From DB1 sp049323655 (GTDB lineage: Bacteria > Desulfobacterota > Desulfobulbia > Desulfobulbales > SURF-16): 64,000 nt of DNA. The position numbers and the translations under genes were made by a program. The stretch covers positions 37,124 through 101,123 of the forward strand of contig JBMONO010000016.1 in NCBI GenBank assembly GCA_049323655.1. The letters run 5' to 3'. The notes beneath the pieces were generated by a model. That model made no database searches and was not told the DNA's origin. It saw only the letters and a list, made by a program, of their open reading frames with translations. Positions 7,983 to 17,559 of the stretch are shown here, piece by piece; position 1 is the stretch's first letter; each line of letters opens with the position of its first letter.

Positions 7983-9076
7983 TGGCCCCCTCCGAAACGG
8001 TAATAGGCGGCGCAGGTGCCCTCGCTGGACACCATGCATGGTCCCACCGGGCTGGTGGGGGTGCAGCGCGATCCGAAAAGCGGACAGAGGCGGGGATTTT
8101 TCCGGCCGCGGAGAATCTCGCCGCAGAGGCACCCCTTTGGCTCGACCGACTCCGGTAGAGGCACCGCGAACTTCCGCTCCGCGTCAAAGCCGGCAAACTG
8201 TTCCCGGATGGCGAGCCCACTGCCGTCAATCACACCGAGGCCTCGCCACGGGGTGTCCACCGGTTCAAACACCTCATCCAGCACCGCCCGGGCCCGGCCG
8301 TTGCCTTCCCAGGTCACGGCCCGGCGATAAGCGTTTTCCGCCTCGGCCCGATTTTCCCGCTTCTGCCGGACCAGCAGGATCAGGGCCTGGAGAATGTCGG
8401 CCGGTTCAAAACCGGCGACCACGCAGGGCAATGCGTAGTCACGGGCCAGGGGGGCATAGGCTGCGACGCCGATGATGGTGGAGACATGGCCGGGACAGAG
8501 CAGGCCGTCCAGGGCCAGCTCCGGGTCGGCAAGCAGGGCGGCAAGGGCCGGCGGCATCACCTTGCCCGCAGAAAAGACGGAAAAATTGGCAAGATTTCTT
8601 CTCTCGGCCTCAAGGATGGTGGCCGCCACCAGCGGCATCGTTGTCTCGAACCCGACTGCCGGAAAGACGACCTCCTCATCCGGATGGCGCTCGGCCAGGG
8701 TCAGGGCGTCGATGGGCGAATAGACGACCTCGACACTGGCCCCTTCGGCCTGGGCTTTGGCCAGGGAACTTGTCGACCCCGGCACCCGGTAGAGATCGCC
8801 GAAAATCGCCATGCGCAGCCCCGGCCGCTTTGCCACCTCGAGAAAACCGTCGATATGGGCCGAGGCGGTGACGCAGACCGGGCAGCCCGGCCCGGAGATG
8901 AGCTCGATCGACACGGGCAGGATGGCGCGCAGGCCGTGGCGGAAGATGGCCATGGTATGGGTGCCGCACACCTCCATGATACGCAAGGGCCGGTCAACAA
9001 TCTGGTTCAGTTCGGCCGCCAGATGACCGACGAGCTCCCTGTCGCGAAATTCGTTGACATATTGCATGTCTCTCAC
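7979..9076 (-). CDS. hypD: Hydrogenase maturation factor HypD
   Basis: HypD is the [4Fe-4S] scaffold on which, with HypC, the Fe(CN)2CO unit is built. The 365-residue protein has the conserved MEVCGTHTMAIFRHG and SGPGCPVCVT motifs, a GFETTMPLVA segment, and a Cys-rich C-terminus (CLCGEILRG, CPLFGSRC, GPCMVSSEGTC) that binds the cluster. It overlaps hypE downstream and hypC upstream by 4 bp each, so the three are translationally coupled. Confidence 0.97.
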   Translation of the reverse strand: MRDMQYVNEFRDRELVGHLAAELNQIVDRPLRIMEVCGTHTMAIFRHGLRAILPVSIELISGPGCPVCVTASAHIDGFLEVAKRPGLRMAIFGDLYRVPGSTSSLAKAQAEGASVEVVYSPIDALTLAERHPDEEVVFPAVGFETTMPLVAATILEAERRNLANFSVFSAGKVMPPALAALLADPELALDGLLCPGHVSTIIGVAAYAPLARDYALPCVVAGFEPADILQALILLVRQKRENRAEAENAYRRAVTWEGNGRARAVLDEVFEPVDTPWRGLGVIDGSGLAIREQFAGFDAERKFAVPLPESVEPKGCLCGEILRGRKNPRLCPLFGSRCTPTSPVGPCMVSSEGTCAAYYRFGGGQ

Positions 9077-9342
9077 CCACCGCTGCCGGAACGGACCGCG
9101 AGCCCGTCGGCCATCTCCCGCAGCAGGCGGAGATTGGTCTCCGCCTCATCGGCATCAAGGGTATGGATGGCGAAACCGGCGTGGATGATGAGATAATCGC
9201 CGACCCGCGGCCAGCGGTCGACCAGATCGAGCCGCACCTCCTTGTCGATGCCATCGGCCGCGACCATGGCGGTACGGGCCGCGGTAAAATCATCCTTGTT
9301 GCCGGTGACGGCGACAACCCGCATGGGAACAGCTAAACACAT
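9073..9342 (-). CDS. hypC: Hydrogenase maturation chaperone HypC
   Basis: The 89-residue protein begins MCLAVPMRV; Cys2 of mature HypC carries the Fe ligand assembly and contacts the large subunit. The middle GDYLIIHAGFAIHTLDADEA segment is typical. It works as a complex with HypD. The stop overlaps the hypD ATG. Confidence 0.96.
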   Translation of the reverse strand: MCLAVPMRVVAVTGNKDDFTAARTAMVAADGIDKEVRLDLVDRWPRVGDYLIIHAGFAIHTLDADEAETNLRLLREMADGLAVRSGSGG

Positions 9343-9355
9343 GGTATATTCCTGT

Positions 9356-10111
9356 TCATGAGAAATTGACTTTGCGCCGGATGATAAGGGTCAGCGGCCA
9401 GGTGACGGTGCAGCGACCAGCTGGGTCCCCCCATGCCCGGCCGATTTCCGCAAACATGGCGGCCAGCGCGGAGGGATTTTCGCTTTTCCGGTAAGCGGTT
9501 ACCGCCGACCACGTTTCAATATAGCCAATCAGTTGCGAAAAATCCCATTTTTCCCGCATGGCAAAGTGAGGGGCGACCACGGCAGCAAAGGGAAACGGGA
9601 TGTCCCGGTAGCCGTTTTCCACCATCCCGCGCTCCGCCGGCCAGTAGGGGGCAAGCGTACCGGAATACAGGCAGCCGATGACGGCATCAACCGCCGCGTT
9701 TATGTGCAGCAGATTGTAGGTCCACACCGCCAGAACGCCGTTGTCCTTCAACACCCGGTCCGCCTCCCGGAAAAAGGCGGGCAGGTCGAACCAGTGCAGG
9801 GCCTGGGCCACGGTGACCAGATCAATGGTCGCCGCCCCGAGGCCGGAGTCCTCCGCCCGCGCCAGCCGATAGCTGATGCCCGGTTGTTGCACCGCCTTGT
9901 TGATCTGACTCGCGCTGGCATCGGTGGCCACCACCTCACGGAAGTGGCCGCGCAGGCCCATGGCTGCCTGGCCGGTGCCGCAGGCGCAGTCCCAGGCCCG
10001 ATCATGGCCGGGCGCGATTGCCGCCAGATGGGCAAACAGTTCCGCCGGGTAACGAGGTCGGTATCTGCCATACCCGGCGGAATCATTCGAAAAATGGTCC
10101 TTGAACATCAA
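9356..10111 (-). CDS. Class I SAM-dependent methyltransferase within the hyp cluster
   Basis: The 251-residue protein resembles the Methyltransf_11/25 group whose members begin FxDHFSxxxxxYxxYRPxYP. Motif I is WDCACGTGQAAMGL (about residues 40-53), followed by ATDAS, and a later VTVAQALHWFDLPAFFREADRVLKDNGVLAVW block. The substrate is unknown. It is inserted between hypF (31 bp) and hypC (13 bp) on the same strand, so it is probably co-transcribed; methyltransferases are not part of the known NiFe cofactor pathway, so it may be a passenger. The start may be 10111 or 10108. Confidence 0.85.
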   Translation of the reverse strand: MMFKDHFSNDSAGYGRYRPRYPAELFAHLAAIAPGHDRAWDCACGTGQAAMGLRGHFREVVATDASASQINKAVQQPGISYRLARAEDSGLGAATIDLVTVAQALHWFDLPAFFREADRVLKDNGVLAVWTYNLLHINAAVDAVIGCLYSGTLAPYWPAERGMVENGYRDIPFPFAAVVAPHFAMREKWDFSQLIGYIETWSAVTAYRKSENPSALAAMFAEIGRAWGDPAGRCTVTWPLTLIIRRKVNFS

Positions 10112-10142
10112 AAGGCGCTCTACCTAAATCTCACGCACACCT

Positions 10143-12560
10143 TCATAACGGACCAAAACGACATGCCTTCCGCCCCTTCTCCGCTGTATCATCCGGGATG
10201 ATCTGCCGCCCTTCCCGTTCCTTTTCCCGCGCCAGCAGGCCGCCGATCATCGCCTGGCCAAGGGCTATGCCGCCGTCGTTAACCGGCACCTTCTCGCCAC
10301 AATAGACGGTAAAGCCCGCCTTTTCAAGCCGGGCGAGCAATCCGGCGAGCAGCAGGCCGTTCTGCATGCAGCCGCCGCCGAGCACCACCCTTCGCCTGCC
10401 CTCCCGTTCGGCCAACCGGACGACCGCCCCGCTGACCGCCTCGATCAGCCAGTGATGAAAGAGGCGGGCCAGGTGGCCGCGGTCAACACCCCGACCAAGG
10501 GCAGCGACCAGGGCGCGGATCATGGCGGAGGAGCGAATCACCATCAGCTCCGGCTTTTCCTCCAGGATAACCGGAAAACGCGGCTCATCAGCGGTCAGCG
10601 ATTCTTCGCCACCGCTGGATGCCTCATCGGCCAGGGATTCGAGTTCCATGGCCGCCTGGCCCTCATAGTCGGCAACCTGCCGGACGGCAAGCAGCGACGC
10701 CACCGCGTCAAACAACCGACCGCAGCTCGAGGTGGCCGGCGAGTTGACTTTTGCCGTCATCATCTGGCGGACGATCTCGCGCTTACCGTCATCGAGCCGG
10801 GCCAGGGGCGTTTCCGCCAGGGCCCGAACAAAGCCATCCGGCCCCCAGGCCTGCCAGAGGGCGGCCAGACCCATACGCCAGGGCTGCCGCGCCGCGGCGT
10901 CGCCGCCGGGCATGAGGAGCTGTTCAAGCCGGCCGAGGCGCCTATACGAACTCAAGTCCGTCAGCAATATCTCGCCGCCCCACACCGTGTTGTCCGGGCC
11001 ATAGCCGCTGCCGTCCATGATGACGGCGATCACCTCTTCGTCGAGGTTGTGTTCCGCCATCACCGCCGCCGCATGGGCGTGATGGTGCTGCACCCGGTAA
11101 AGAGGAAGATCCAGTCCCTCGGCATGGCGGCTGGAGAGATAATCGGGATGGAGATCACAGACCGCGGCTTTTGGTAGTATATCAAGCAGATTTTTCATAT
11201 TGGCAATACTTTCCTGAAAAAAATTGAGGGTCTCCGGCCCAACGAGATCGCCGACATGCTGGCTGAGCACCGCCCGACCGCCCTGGGCCAGACAAAAGGT
11301 ATTCTTCAATTCCGCGCCACAGGCCAGCACCGCGTCGATGTCCCGCGGCAGCCGAACCGCCTCCGGCACATAGCCGCGGGAGCGGCGCAGCACCACGGTT
11401 TTGCCGGCCAGGACCCGCACCACCGGATCATCGACCCGGTTGACGATATCCCGATTATGCAACAGAAAAAAATCGGCAATGCCGGCAAGCCGTTCCATGG
11501 CCTCCTCACTGGCGATGCAGATCGGCTCACCGGCGCGGTTGCCGCTCGTCATCACCAGCACCGCAGGACAGTCCTGCTCGCGGAAAAGGAGATGATGAAA
11601 GGGAGTATAGGGCAGCATCACCCCGAGACGGTTGATGCCAGGGGCCAGGGAAGGAGCAAGTTCTTGCCGCTTTGTCCGGCGCAAGAGAACAATGGGCCGG
11701 CGCCAAGAGACCAACGCCGCCTCCTCCTCGGCGCTTAGATCGCACAAGGCGCGAATTGTCGCCAGGTCGCGTGCCATGACGGCGAGCGGTTTCGTTTTCC
11801 GCTTCTTGCGTTCCCGCAGGGCCAGGACCGCCTCCTCATTGGCCGCATCCACCGCCAGATGCAAGCCACCCAGACCACGCACGGCAACGATTTTTCCTTG
11901 CCCCAAGGCATGGGCCGCCTCGGCGAGCGGCTCCTTGCCGGTTATCAGCAGCCCCGCGCCGTCATGCCAGGAGAGCCGCGGCCCGCAGTCATGACAGGCA
12001 TTGGGCTGGGCATGAAAGCGCCGGTCAGCCGGGTCATGGTACTCGGCGGTGCAGGCCGGACACAGGGCAAAAACCTTCATCGAGGTCTTCGGCCGGTCAT
12101 AGGGAACGGACTCGACAATGGAAAAGCGGGGACCGCAGTTGGTGCAGTTGATGAAGGGATAGCGAAACCGACGGTCGCCGGTGTCAAGGAGTTCTCGCAG
12201 GCAATCCTGGCAGACGGCCGCGTCCGGCGGAATCATGGCACTGATTCGGTCATGATCGGCGCTGACCAGGATGGAAAAGCCCTCCTCACCGCCTTTCCAG
12301 TCAATCCTTTTTGCACTGATCGACTCGATGCGGGCGAGCGGCGGCAATTCCCGGCGCAGACTGTCGACAAAGGCGGACAAGGGGGACAACCGGGGGAGGG
12401 CCAGGCGGATCACCACCCCCTGGCCGGAATTGGCGACACTGCCGGTCAACCCCATCTTTTCCGCCAGCCGATGAACAAAGGGGCGGAAACCGACCCCCTG
12501 CACCACGCCGGTGACGGTCAGCTCCACCCCCTGTTTGTCATGGTTCGCGTTGAATGGCAA
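10143..12560 (-). CDS. hypF: Carbamoyltransferase HypF
   Basis: HypF activates carbamoyl phosphate and transfers carbamoyl to HypE for CN ligand synthesis. Domains in order across 805 residues: acylphosphatase (GVVQGVGFRPFVHRLA, about 17-32), two zinc fingers (CQDCLREL...CTNCGPR and CPACTAEYH...CHDCG, about 110-190), a YrdC-like domain (about 205-390) and a Kae1-like domain with HHHAHAAAV near residue 490 and VVLGGGCMQN. The frame begins with TTG at 12560, 7 bases after TGAGGA; no in-frame ATG lies before the acylphosphatase domain. Spacing to the cytochrome b gene is 8 bp. Confidence 0.95.
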   Translation of the reverse strand: MPFNANHDKQGVELTVTGVVQGVGFRPFVHRLAEKMGLTGSVANSGQGVVIRLALPRLSPLSAFVDSLRRELPPLARIESISAKRIDWKGGEEGFSILVSADHDRISAMIPPDAAVCQDCLRELLDTGDRRFRYPFINCTNCGPRFSIVESVPYDRPKTSMKVFALCPACTAEYHDPADRRFHAQPNACHDCGPRLSWHDGAGLLITGKEPLAEAAHALGQGKIVAVRGLGGLHLAVDAANEEAVLALRERKKRKTKPLAVMARDLATIRALCDLSAEEEAALVSWRRPIVLLRRTKRQELAPSLAPGINRLGVMLPYTPFHHLLFREQDCPAVLVMTSGNRAGEPICIASEEAMERLAGIADFFLLHNRDIVNRVDDPVVRVLAGKTVVLRRSRGYVPEAVRLPRDIDAVLACGAELKNTFCLAQGGRAVLSQHVGDLVGPETLNFFQESIANMKNLLDILPKAAVCDLHPDYLSSRHAEGLDLPLYRVQHHHAHAAAVMAEHNLDEEVIAVIMDGSGYGPDNTVWGGEILLTDLSSYRRLGRLEQLLMPGGDAAARQPWRMGLAALWQAWGPDGFVRALAETPLARLDDGKREIVRQMMTAKVNSPATSSCGRLFDAVASLLAVRQVADYEGQAAMELESLADEASSGGEESLTADEPRFPVILEEKPELMVIRSSAMIRALVAALGRGVDRGHLARLFHHWLIEAVSGAVVRLAEREGRRRVVLGGGCMQNGLLLAGLLARLEKAGFTVYCGEKVPVNDGGIALGQAMIGGLLAREKEREGRQIIPDDTAEKGRKACRFGPL

Positions 12561-12568
12561 AAAAATCC

Positions 12569-13228
12569 TCAGACCTTGGCGGAATTGTCATGCCTCGCCT
12601 TGAACTTATAGCCATTGACAATGGAGGAGATGAGTCCCTCCGGCGACTTCAAATCATTCCACGCCAGCATGTAAAGATGGGTCACGGTAAACAGGAGAAA
12701 ATACCACATGATGAGGTAATGGACAAAGCGTCCCTGCTGCTGGGTGCCGAACATGGCCAGACCCCAGTCCTGCCAGGCGGTGTTTTCCGGATAAAGCAGA
12801 TAAAAGCCGCTGATCAGTTGCAGCAGAGCAACAAGCCAGGTGAACAGATAGACGAGACCGGCCAGGGCGTTATGGCCGAGCCGTTCCTCGTGCTCGTCGG
12901 TAACGTAACCATAAAAGCCGAGGGTAGAAAAAAAATTCTTGATATTGGCACGGGTCACCGGCAAGGGCCCGACCAGTCTTTCCTGGCTGTTGCCGAACAG
13001 ATAGAGAAAGAGCCGGACCAGCACCGAGGCGGTGAAGACAAAACCGGCGATGAAATGAATCTGCCGGATCTCCGCCATCGGAAAACGCCCGTTGCCCTCC
13101 ACCATGGTATTGGTCCATGGATCATGAATATACCAGCCGGTCACCGCAAGAAAAACGATGGACAGGGCAAAACCCCAGTGACAGAGGCGGAAGAGGACGC
13201 TCCACACGTATTTTTTTTCGTATTCCAT
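12569..13228 (-). CDS. Ni/Fe-hydrogenase cytochrome b subunit
   Basis: A 219-residue integral membrane di-heme cytochrome b of the HyaC/HupC family that anchors the hydrogenase and passes electrons to quinone. Four hydrophobic helices are visible (about residues 13-35, 62-80, 122-145 and 172-195), with candidate heme ligands in FRLCHWGFAL, IHFIAGF, HNALAGL and HYLIMWYFLLFTVTHLYML. It follows the large subunit by 10 bp, the standard small-large-cytochrome b order. Confidence 0.95.
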   Translation of the reverse strand: MEYEKKYVWSVLFRLCHWGFALSIVFLAVTGWYIHDPWTNTMVEGNGRFPMAEIRQIHFIAGFVFTASVLVRLFLYLFGNSQERLVGPLPVTRANIKNFFSTLGFYGYVTDEHEERLGHNALAGLVYLFTWLVALLQLISGFYLLYPENTAWQDWGLAMFGTQQQGRFVHYLIMWYFLLFTVTHLYMLAWNDLKSPEGLISSIVNGYKFKARHDNSAKV

Positions 13229-13238
13229 GGCAGTCTCC

Positions 13239-14939
13239 CTAAACAGCTTTTACCCTGACCAGCTCCCGGCCCTGAGGATCGAGCATGTGAACGGCGCAGG
13301 CAATGCATGGATCAAAGGAGTGGATGGTGCGCAGCACCTCCAGTGGTTTCTCCGGATCCGCCATCGGGTTGCCGACGAGCGACGCCTCGTAAGGGCCGGG
13401 TTGCCCGGCCTTATCGCGTGGACCGGCGTTCCAGGTGGAGGGCACCACGCACTGATAATTGGCAATCTTGCCGTCCCGGATGACGATCCAATGGGAGAGG
13501 CAGCCGCGCGGAGCCTCGTGGAAGCCGAAGCCCCGCTGCTCGCCCTTGGGGAAGACCGGCGGATTGAAGATGGCGAGATCACCCCGACCGACGTTGTCCA
13601 CCAGCAGCTGCCAGTGCTTCAATGCCAGATCGGCGAGCATCGAGGCGCGTACCGCCCGGGCCAGATGCCGGCCCAGGGTGGAGTGGAGCACCTCGGGTCC
13701 AACCGTGACGCCTGCCACTGCGCTGACCCGGCTTAAGGCGTCATTGACCGCGGCCACCGTCTGCTCGTGGCCAAGGGCATAGCCCACCACCAGCTGGGCG
13801 AGCGGCCCGACCTGCATCGGCTTGTCCTGAAAACGGGGCGCTTTCAGCCAGGTGTACTTGCCGTCATCCTGAAAGTCGGTGTACTTGGGCACGGTCTCCT
13901 CCTCAAAAGGATGGCGCGACCAGTCACCGTCGTACCAGGCGTGGGCGATCTCCTCAACCACATTGTCCTTGAAGTAGGGATCATTGAAGCTGCTGATCGC
14001 CTTGGCGGTGGCCAGATCGCCGTTCATCACCGTGCCGCCCGGCAGATCAAAGATTGTGCCTTTGGTGTCGAGCACCATGTCCGGCACGGCGAGATAGTTC
14101 GTCACCCCGGCGCCGTAAGGTAGCCATTCCTTGTAGAGGGCGCCGACGGCGATAACATCCGGCAGATAGACCTGCTGGATAAAGCCGCGCACCTCCTCCA
14201 CCAACTGCTTCACCCAGTAAAGGCGCTCCATATTGAGGGCCGCCTCGTTGTCGAGGTTGATGGCCGCCGTCACCCCGCCGACGGCAAGATTCTGCACGTG
14301 CGGGTTCTTGCCGGAAATGATGCCGAGCGCCTGGGTGGCCTTGCGCTGGTAGTCGAGGGCCTCCAGATAATGGGAGACCGCCATGAGATTGGCCTCAGGC
14401 GGCAGGACCATGGCAGGATGGCCCCAGTAGGCGTTGGCAAAGGGGCCGAGCTGGCCGCTCTCCACCAGGGCCTTGACCTTTTCCTGCACCGCCTTGAACC
14501 GTTTGACGCTGTTGCCCGGCCATTCGGATAGACTGTGGGCCAGCGCCGCGGTCTTGGCCGGGTCGGCCTGCAGGGCCGAAACCACATCCACCCAGTCGAG
14601 GGCGGACAGCACATAAAAGTGGACAATGTGGTCATGTAGGGCATGAATCGACATGACCAGGTTACGCACATACTGGGCGTTGATGGGAATCTCCAGACCC
14701 AGGGCGTTTTCCACCGCCCGCACCGAGGCGAGGGCATGCACCGTGGTGCAGACGCCGCAGATGCGCTGGGTGAAAAGCCAGGCATCGCGGGGGTCGCGAC
14801 CCTGGAGAATAACCTCGATGCCGCGCCACATCTGTCCCGATGACCAGGCCTTGCTGATTTTGCCCCCTTCCACTTCCGCGTCTATCCGTAAATGTCCCTC
14901 GATCCGGGTGATGGGATCGATGGTGATTCGCTGCGCCAT
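13239..14939 (-). CDS. [NiFe] hydrogenase large subunit, group 1 uptake type
   Basis: The 566-residue subunit carries the NiFe site: the N-terminal RICGVCTTVHAL (about residues 57-68) and the C-terminal FDPCIACAVH (Cys545, Cys548, His551). Fifteen residues follow His551, the peptide expected to be removed by the maturation protease encoded downstream. All four metal-binding positions are Cys, so this is not a NiFeSe enzyme. GAGGAG precedes the ATG. With the small subunit and cytochrome b it should oxidise H2 in the periplasm and reduce the quinone pool. Confidence 0.97.
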   Translation of the reverse strand: MAQRITIDPITRIEGHLRIDAEVEGGKISKAWSSGQMWRGIEVILQGRDPRDAWLFTQRICGVCTTVHALASVRAVENALGLEIPINAQYVRNLVMSIHALHDHIVHFYVLSALDWVDVVSALQADPAKTAALAHSLSEWPGNSVKRFKAVQEKVKALVESGQLGPFANAYWGHPAMVLPPEANLMAVSHYLEALDYQRKATQALGIISGKNPHVQNLAVGGVTAAINLDNEAALNMERLYWVKQLVEEVRGFIQQVYLPDVIAVGALYKEWLPYGAGVTNYLAVPDMVLDTKGTIFDLPGGTVMNGDLATAKAISSFNDPYFKDNVVEEIAHAWYDGDWSRHPFEEETVPKYTDFQDDGKYTWLKAPRFQDKPMQVGPLAQLVVGYALGHEQTVAAVNDALSRVSAVAGVTVGPEVLHSTLGRHLARAVRASMLADLALKHWQLLVDNVGRGDLAIFNPPVFPKGEQRGFGFHEAPRGCLSHWIVIRDGKIANYQCVVPSTWNAGPRDKAGQPGPYEASLVGNPMADPEKPLEVLRTIHSFDPCIACAVHMLDPQGRELVRVKAV

Positions 14940-14965
14940 GTCAGTTCTCCTCTTCTGTCGAAGAA

Positions 14966-16051
14966 TTACTTGTCGTCCTGTTTGCCTTTCACCAGCCGCT
15001 TGCCGATACCCACTGCCGCGTGGATGCCGATGGCGGCGCCGGTGACGGCGAGAATCTTCTTACCCGCGCTCTCGGCGCTTGCGACAATGCCGTCACCACC
15101 GGGAATGGCGACGCCGGGCAGCCGCTCGTAAAAGGGGGTCATGGTGTCCCAGAAATCGGGCTCGGTGCAGCCGATGCAGCCATGCCCCACCCCCACCGGC
15201 CAGACCCCGACATCGTTGAAACGCGCCACCGGACAGTTGGCATAGGTCTGTGGCCCCTTGCAGCCCACCTTGTAGAGACAGTAGCCCTGCCGATGGCCGG
15301 CATCGCCGAACTGTTCGGCAAAGCGGCCCTCGTCGAAATGGGCGCGCCGCTCGCACTGGTCGTGAATCTTACGGCCATAGGCAAAGAGCGGCCGGCCGAG
15401 CTGATCGGTGGGAGGCAGACGCTTGAAAGTCAGGTAGTGCAGAATGGTGCCAAGCAAACAGATCGGGTTGGGCGGGCAGCCGGGGATATTGATCACCGGG
15501 GTACCATGCACCAGATCCTGAACCCCCACCGCGCCGGTGGGGTTCGGATCCGCCGCCTGGATACCGCCATAGGCGGCACAGCTGCCCACCGCGACGGTCG
15601 CCGCGGCCTTCGGTCCTACCTCGGCCATGATCTCCATGGCGGTGCGGCCGGCGATCTTGCAGTAAATGCCGTTGTCTTTGGTGGGGATGCCACCCTCCAC
15701 CACGCAGACAAATTTACCATTATATTTTTCGATTGTTTCTTTGAGCACTGTCTCGGCCTGATGACCGGCGGCGGCCATCACCGTCTCGTGGTAATCCAGG
15801 GAAATGATGTCGAGCAGCAGGCGTCCGATATCCGGATGGGAGGCCCGCAGCAGGGATTCGGTGCAACCGGTGCACTCCTGAAAATGGAGCCATACCACCG
15901 GTGGCCGCTGCGGATTGGCCGCCGCCTCAACCAGCTTCGGAACCATCGCCTCCGACAGGCCGAGGGCCGCGGCAGCGATGGTGCAGCCCTTCAGAAAACC
16001 GCGCCGGCTGCAGCGCAGGGATTGAACACATTCGTCTTCGTGTTTCGGCAT
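14966..16051 (-). CDS. [NiFe] hydrogenase small subunit, Tat-exported
   Basis: The 361-residue protein starts with a twin-arginine signal (SRRGFLKG, Arg16-Arg17, then an Ala-rich helix). Cys motifs for three Fe-S clusters are seen: ECTGCTES proximal, GCPPNP, CLYKVGCKGPQTYANCP and CIGCTEPDF. A C-terminal hydrophobic segment (ILAVTGAAIGIHAAVGIG) would anchor it in the membrane, as in group 1 HyaA/HupS. GGAGG lies 6 bases before the ATG. It is the first gene of the long minus-strand hydrogenase cluster. Confidence 0.97.
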   Translation of the reverse strand: MPKHEDECVQSLRCSRRGFLKGCTIAAAALGLSEAMVPKLVEAAANPQRPPVVWLHFQECTGCTESLLRASHPDIGRLLLDIISLDYHETVMAAAGHQAETVLKETIEKYNGKFVCVVEGGIPTKDNGIYCKIAGRTAMEIMAEVGPKAAATVAVGSCAAYGGIQAADPNPTGAVGVQDLVHGTPVINIPGCPPNPICLLGTILHYLTFKRLPPTDQLGRPLFAYGRKIHDQCERRAHFDEGRFAEQFGDAGHRQGYCLYKVGCKGPQTYANCPVARFNDVGVWPVGVGHGCIGCTEPDFWDTMTPFYERLPGVAIPGGDGIVASAESAGKKILAVTGAAIGIHAAVGIGKRLVKGKQDDK

Positions 16052-16497
16052 GGAGACCTCCTTTTTTCGACGGACAACGACTTGTGCATGAGACGGTGCG
16101 GAAAAACAGCAACAAAGAGGCAGATAACCGTTATTCCCTCTTCTTTCAGGATACGGAAAAAAACACGGATGTCAAATACAATTCTAGGTACTTATACTGA
16201 CAAATATCCCTTGCCATGATTTTCGTCAAGAAAAAAATAGGTATTACTACTCACAAACAACAAAAGACAGAACCATCGATACCATTGACGGCACGACCAG
16301 AAAAAAGGGGATGGGAAGGCATGCGAAAATTTGCTGGAAGCAGAGGGCGTGTTCATGACAAACCGGATTGGCGCTGTGACCGAAATCAGCAGTTCGTGAC
16401 AGAATGGGCCGGCAGAGCGTCTCATTCAAGGATGGGCGACAGAATGAGGCCGACGCGAAGAGAGCCTGGGAAGGCTTCTTCACCAATCCGGCAGGAA
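16052..16497. other. Intergenic region upstream of the hydrogenase operon
   Basis: 446 bp without a convincing gene. The part nearest the hydrogenase is AT-rich and contains the candidate promoter at 16148-16175. The rest (about 16250-16497) shows no conserved protein, tRNA or hairpin that I recognise. Confidence 0.6.
16148..16175 (-). promoter_or_regulatory. Candidate sigma70-type promoter of the hydrogenase operon
   Basis: On the minus strand TTGACA (16175-16170) is followed after 16 bases by TATCCT (16153-16148). The start codon of the small-subunit gene is about 97 bases further on. No clear sigma54 (TGGC-N7-TTGC) element was found. Confidence 0.4.
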
Positions 16498-17559
16498 TCA
16501 GGAAACAGGCCCGGCAAGGATTTTCCATGCCGCGGCAATAACCCGTTCAGCCCCAAGTTCCGTCATGCAACGACGGTGCGGGCACTCCCTTTTCAGACAG
16601 GGCGAGCAGGGCAGATCAAGCCGGATCACCTGGTGGCCTTCGCCATAAGGACCGGTGCGCCAGGGGGCGGTGGACCCGAAGATGGCCACCACCGGGGTGT
16701 TCACCGCCGCGGCAATGTGCATGGGTCCGGTATCGGTGGAAACAACAAGCGGCGCCTTTTTATAAAGGGCGGCCAGGGTCTTGAGTGATGTCTCGCCGGC
16801 CAGATTGATTGCCGGCCTGACCATGCGGGCAATGATGTCGTCAATCACCGACCGGTCACCCCGGCCGCCGGTGAAAACCACATACAGCCCTTGCTCCGCC
16901 AGCCAATCACCGACACGGGCAAATCTTTCATTATCCCACAGCTTGGTCGGCCAGGTCGCCTGGGGGTTGATCGGCGCCACCCGGCCGGGATCAGCAATAC
17001 CCCTGGCGTACAGCAGGGCAGCGATTTCCCGGAAATGACTTTCCTGCAAAGGCAGATCAAAGACCACCTCAGGGCAGGGCACACCGATGGCGGCAAGCAG
17101 CAGCAGCTCGCGGCGGACCGCATGGATGTTCATATCCACCGCCGGCACCTTCTCGTTGAGGAATAGATAACTGCACTCGGCATGCTCCATGCCCCGGCCG
17201 AAACCGACCTTGCGCGTTCCCCGGCTCAGGGCCACCAGGATTCCGCTCTTCAACAGCCCCTGAAAATCGATGATCAGGTCATAATGCCGGGAGCGCAGAT
17301 GACGGATAAAGGCAGCCATCTCGCGCCAAGCAGCCAAACGTCCCGGACCCTGGCGCATGGTGGTAAACCATTTTTTGCGTTGGGAAACAAGGAGACGATC
17401 GAGGGATGGATGACCGGCAATCAGATCGCTTGCCGCCTCCTCGATCAGCCAGTCGATGCGAGCATCGGGATAGTGGCGGCGCAGAGCGTGCAGAGCCGGC
17501 AGAGTATGGGTGACATCGCCGATGGCGCTGGTCTTGACAATCAGGATATGCACGGGCAA
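16498..17559 (-). CDS. Glycosyltransferase family 9, heptosyltransferase (WaaC-like)
   Basis: The 353-residue protein begins VHILIVKTSAIGDVTHTLPAL, the ADP-heptose transferase N-terminus, and has the C-terminal nucleotide-sugar site STDTGPMHIAAAVNTPVVAIFGSTAPWRTGPYG. It should add heptose to the lipopolysaccharide inner core at the cytoplasmic face of the inner membrane, and indicates a Gram-negative envelope. The first codon is TTG at 17559, with GTG at 17553 equally likely; neither has a strong Shine-Dalgarno. It is monocistronic here. Confidence 0.93.
   Translation of the reverse strand: MPVHILIVKTSAIGDVTHTLPALHALRRHYPDARIDWLIEEAASDLIAGHPSLDRLLVSQRKKWFTTMRQGPGRLAAWREMAAFIRHLRSRHYDLIIDFQGLLKSGILVALSRGTRKVGFGRGMEHAECSYLFLNEKVPAVDMNIHAVRRELLLLAAIGVPCPEVVFDLPLQESHFREIAALLYARGIADPGRVAPINPQATWPTKLWDNERFARVGDWLAEQGLYVVFTGGRGDRSVIDDIIARMVRPAINLAGETSLKTLAALYKKAPLVVSTDTGPMHIAAAVNTPVVAIFGSTAPWRTGPYGEGHQVIRLDLPCSPCLKRECPHRRCMTELGAERVIAAAWKILAGPVS

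Noticed and set aside
13239..14939. Possibility that the hydrogenase is a NiFeSe enzyme
   Set aside because: The C-terminal motif reads DPCIACAVH with a normal TGC-type Cys codon; no in-frame TGA is present.
15020..16219. 399-residue open frame antisense to the hydrogenase small subunit
   Set aside because: Low-information Gly/His/Arg-rich shadow; the opposite strand encodes the well conserved small subunit.
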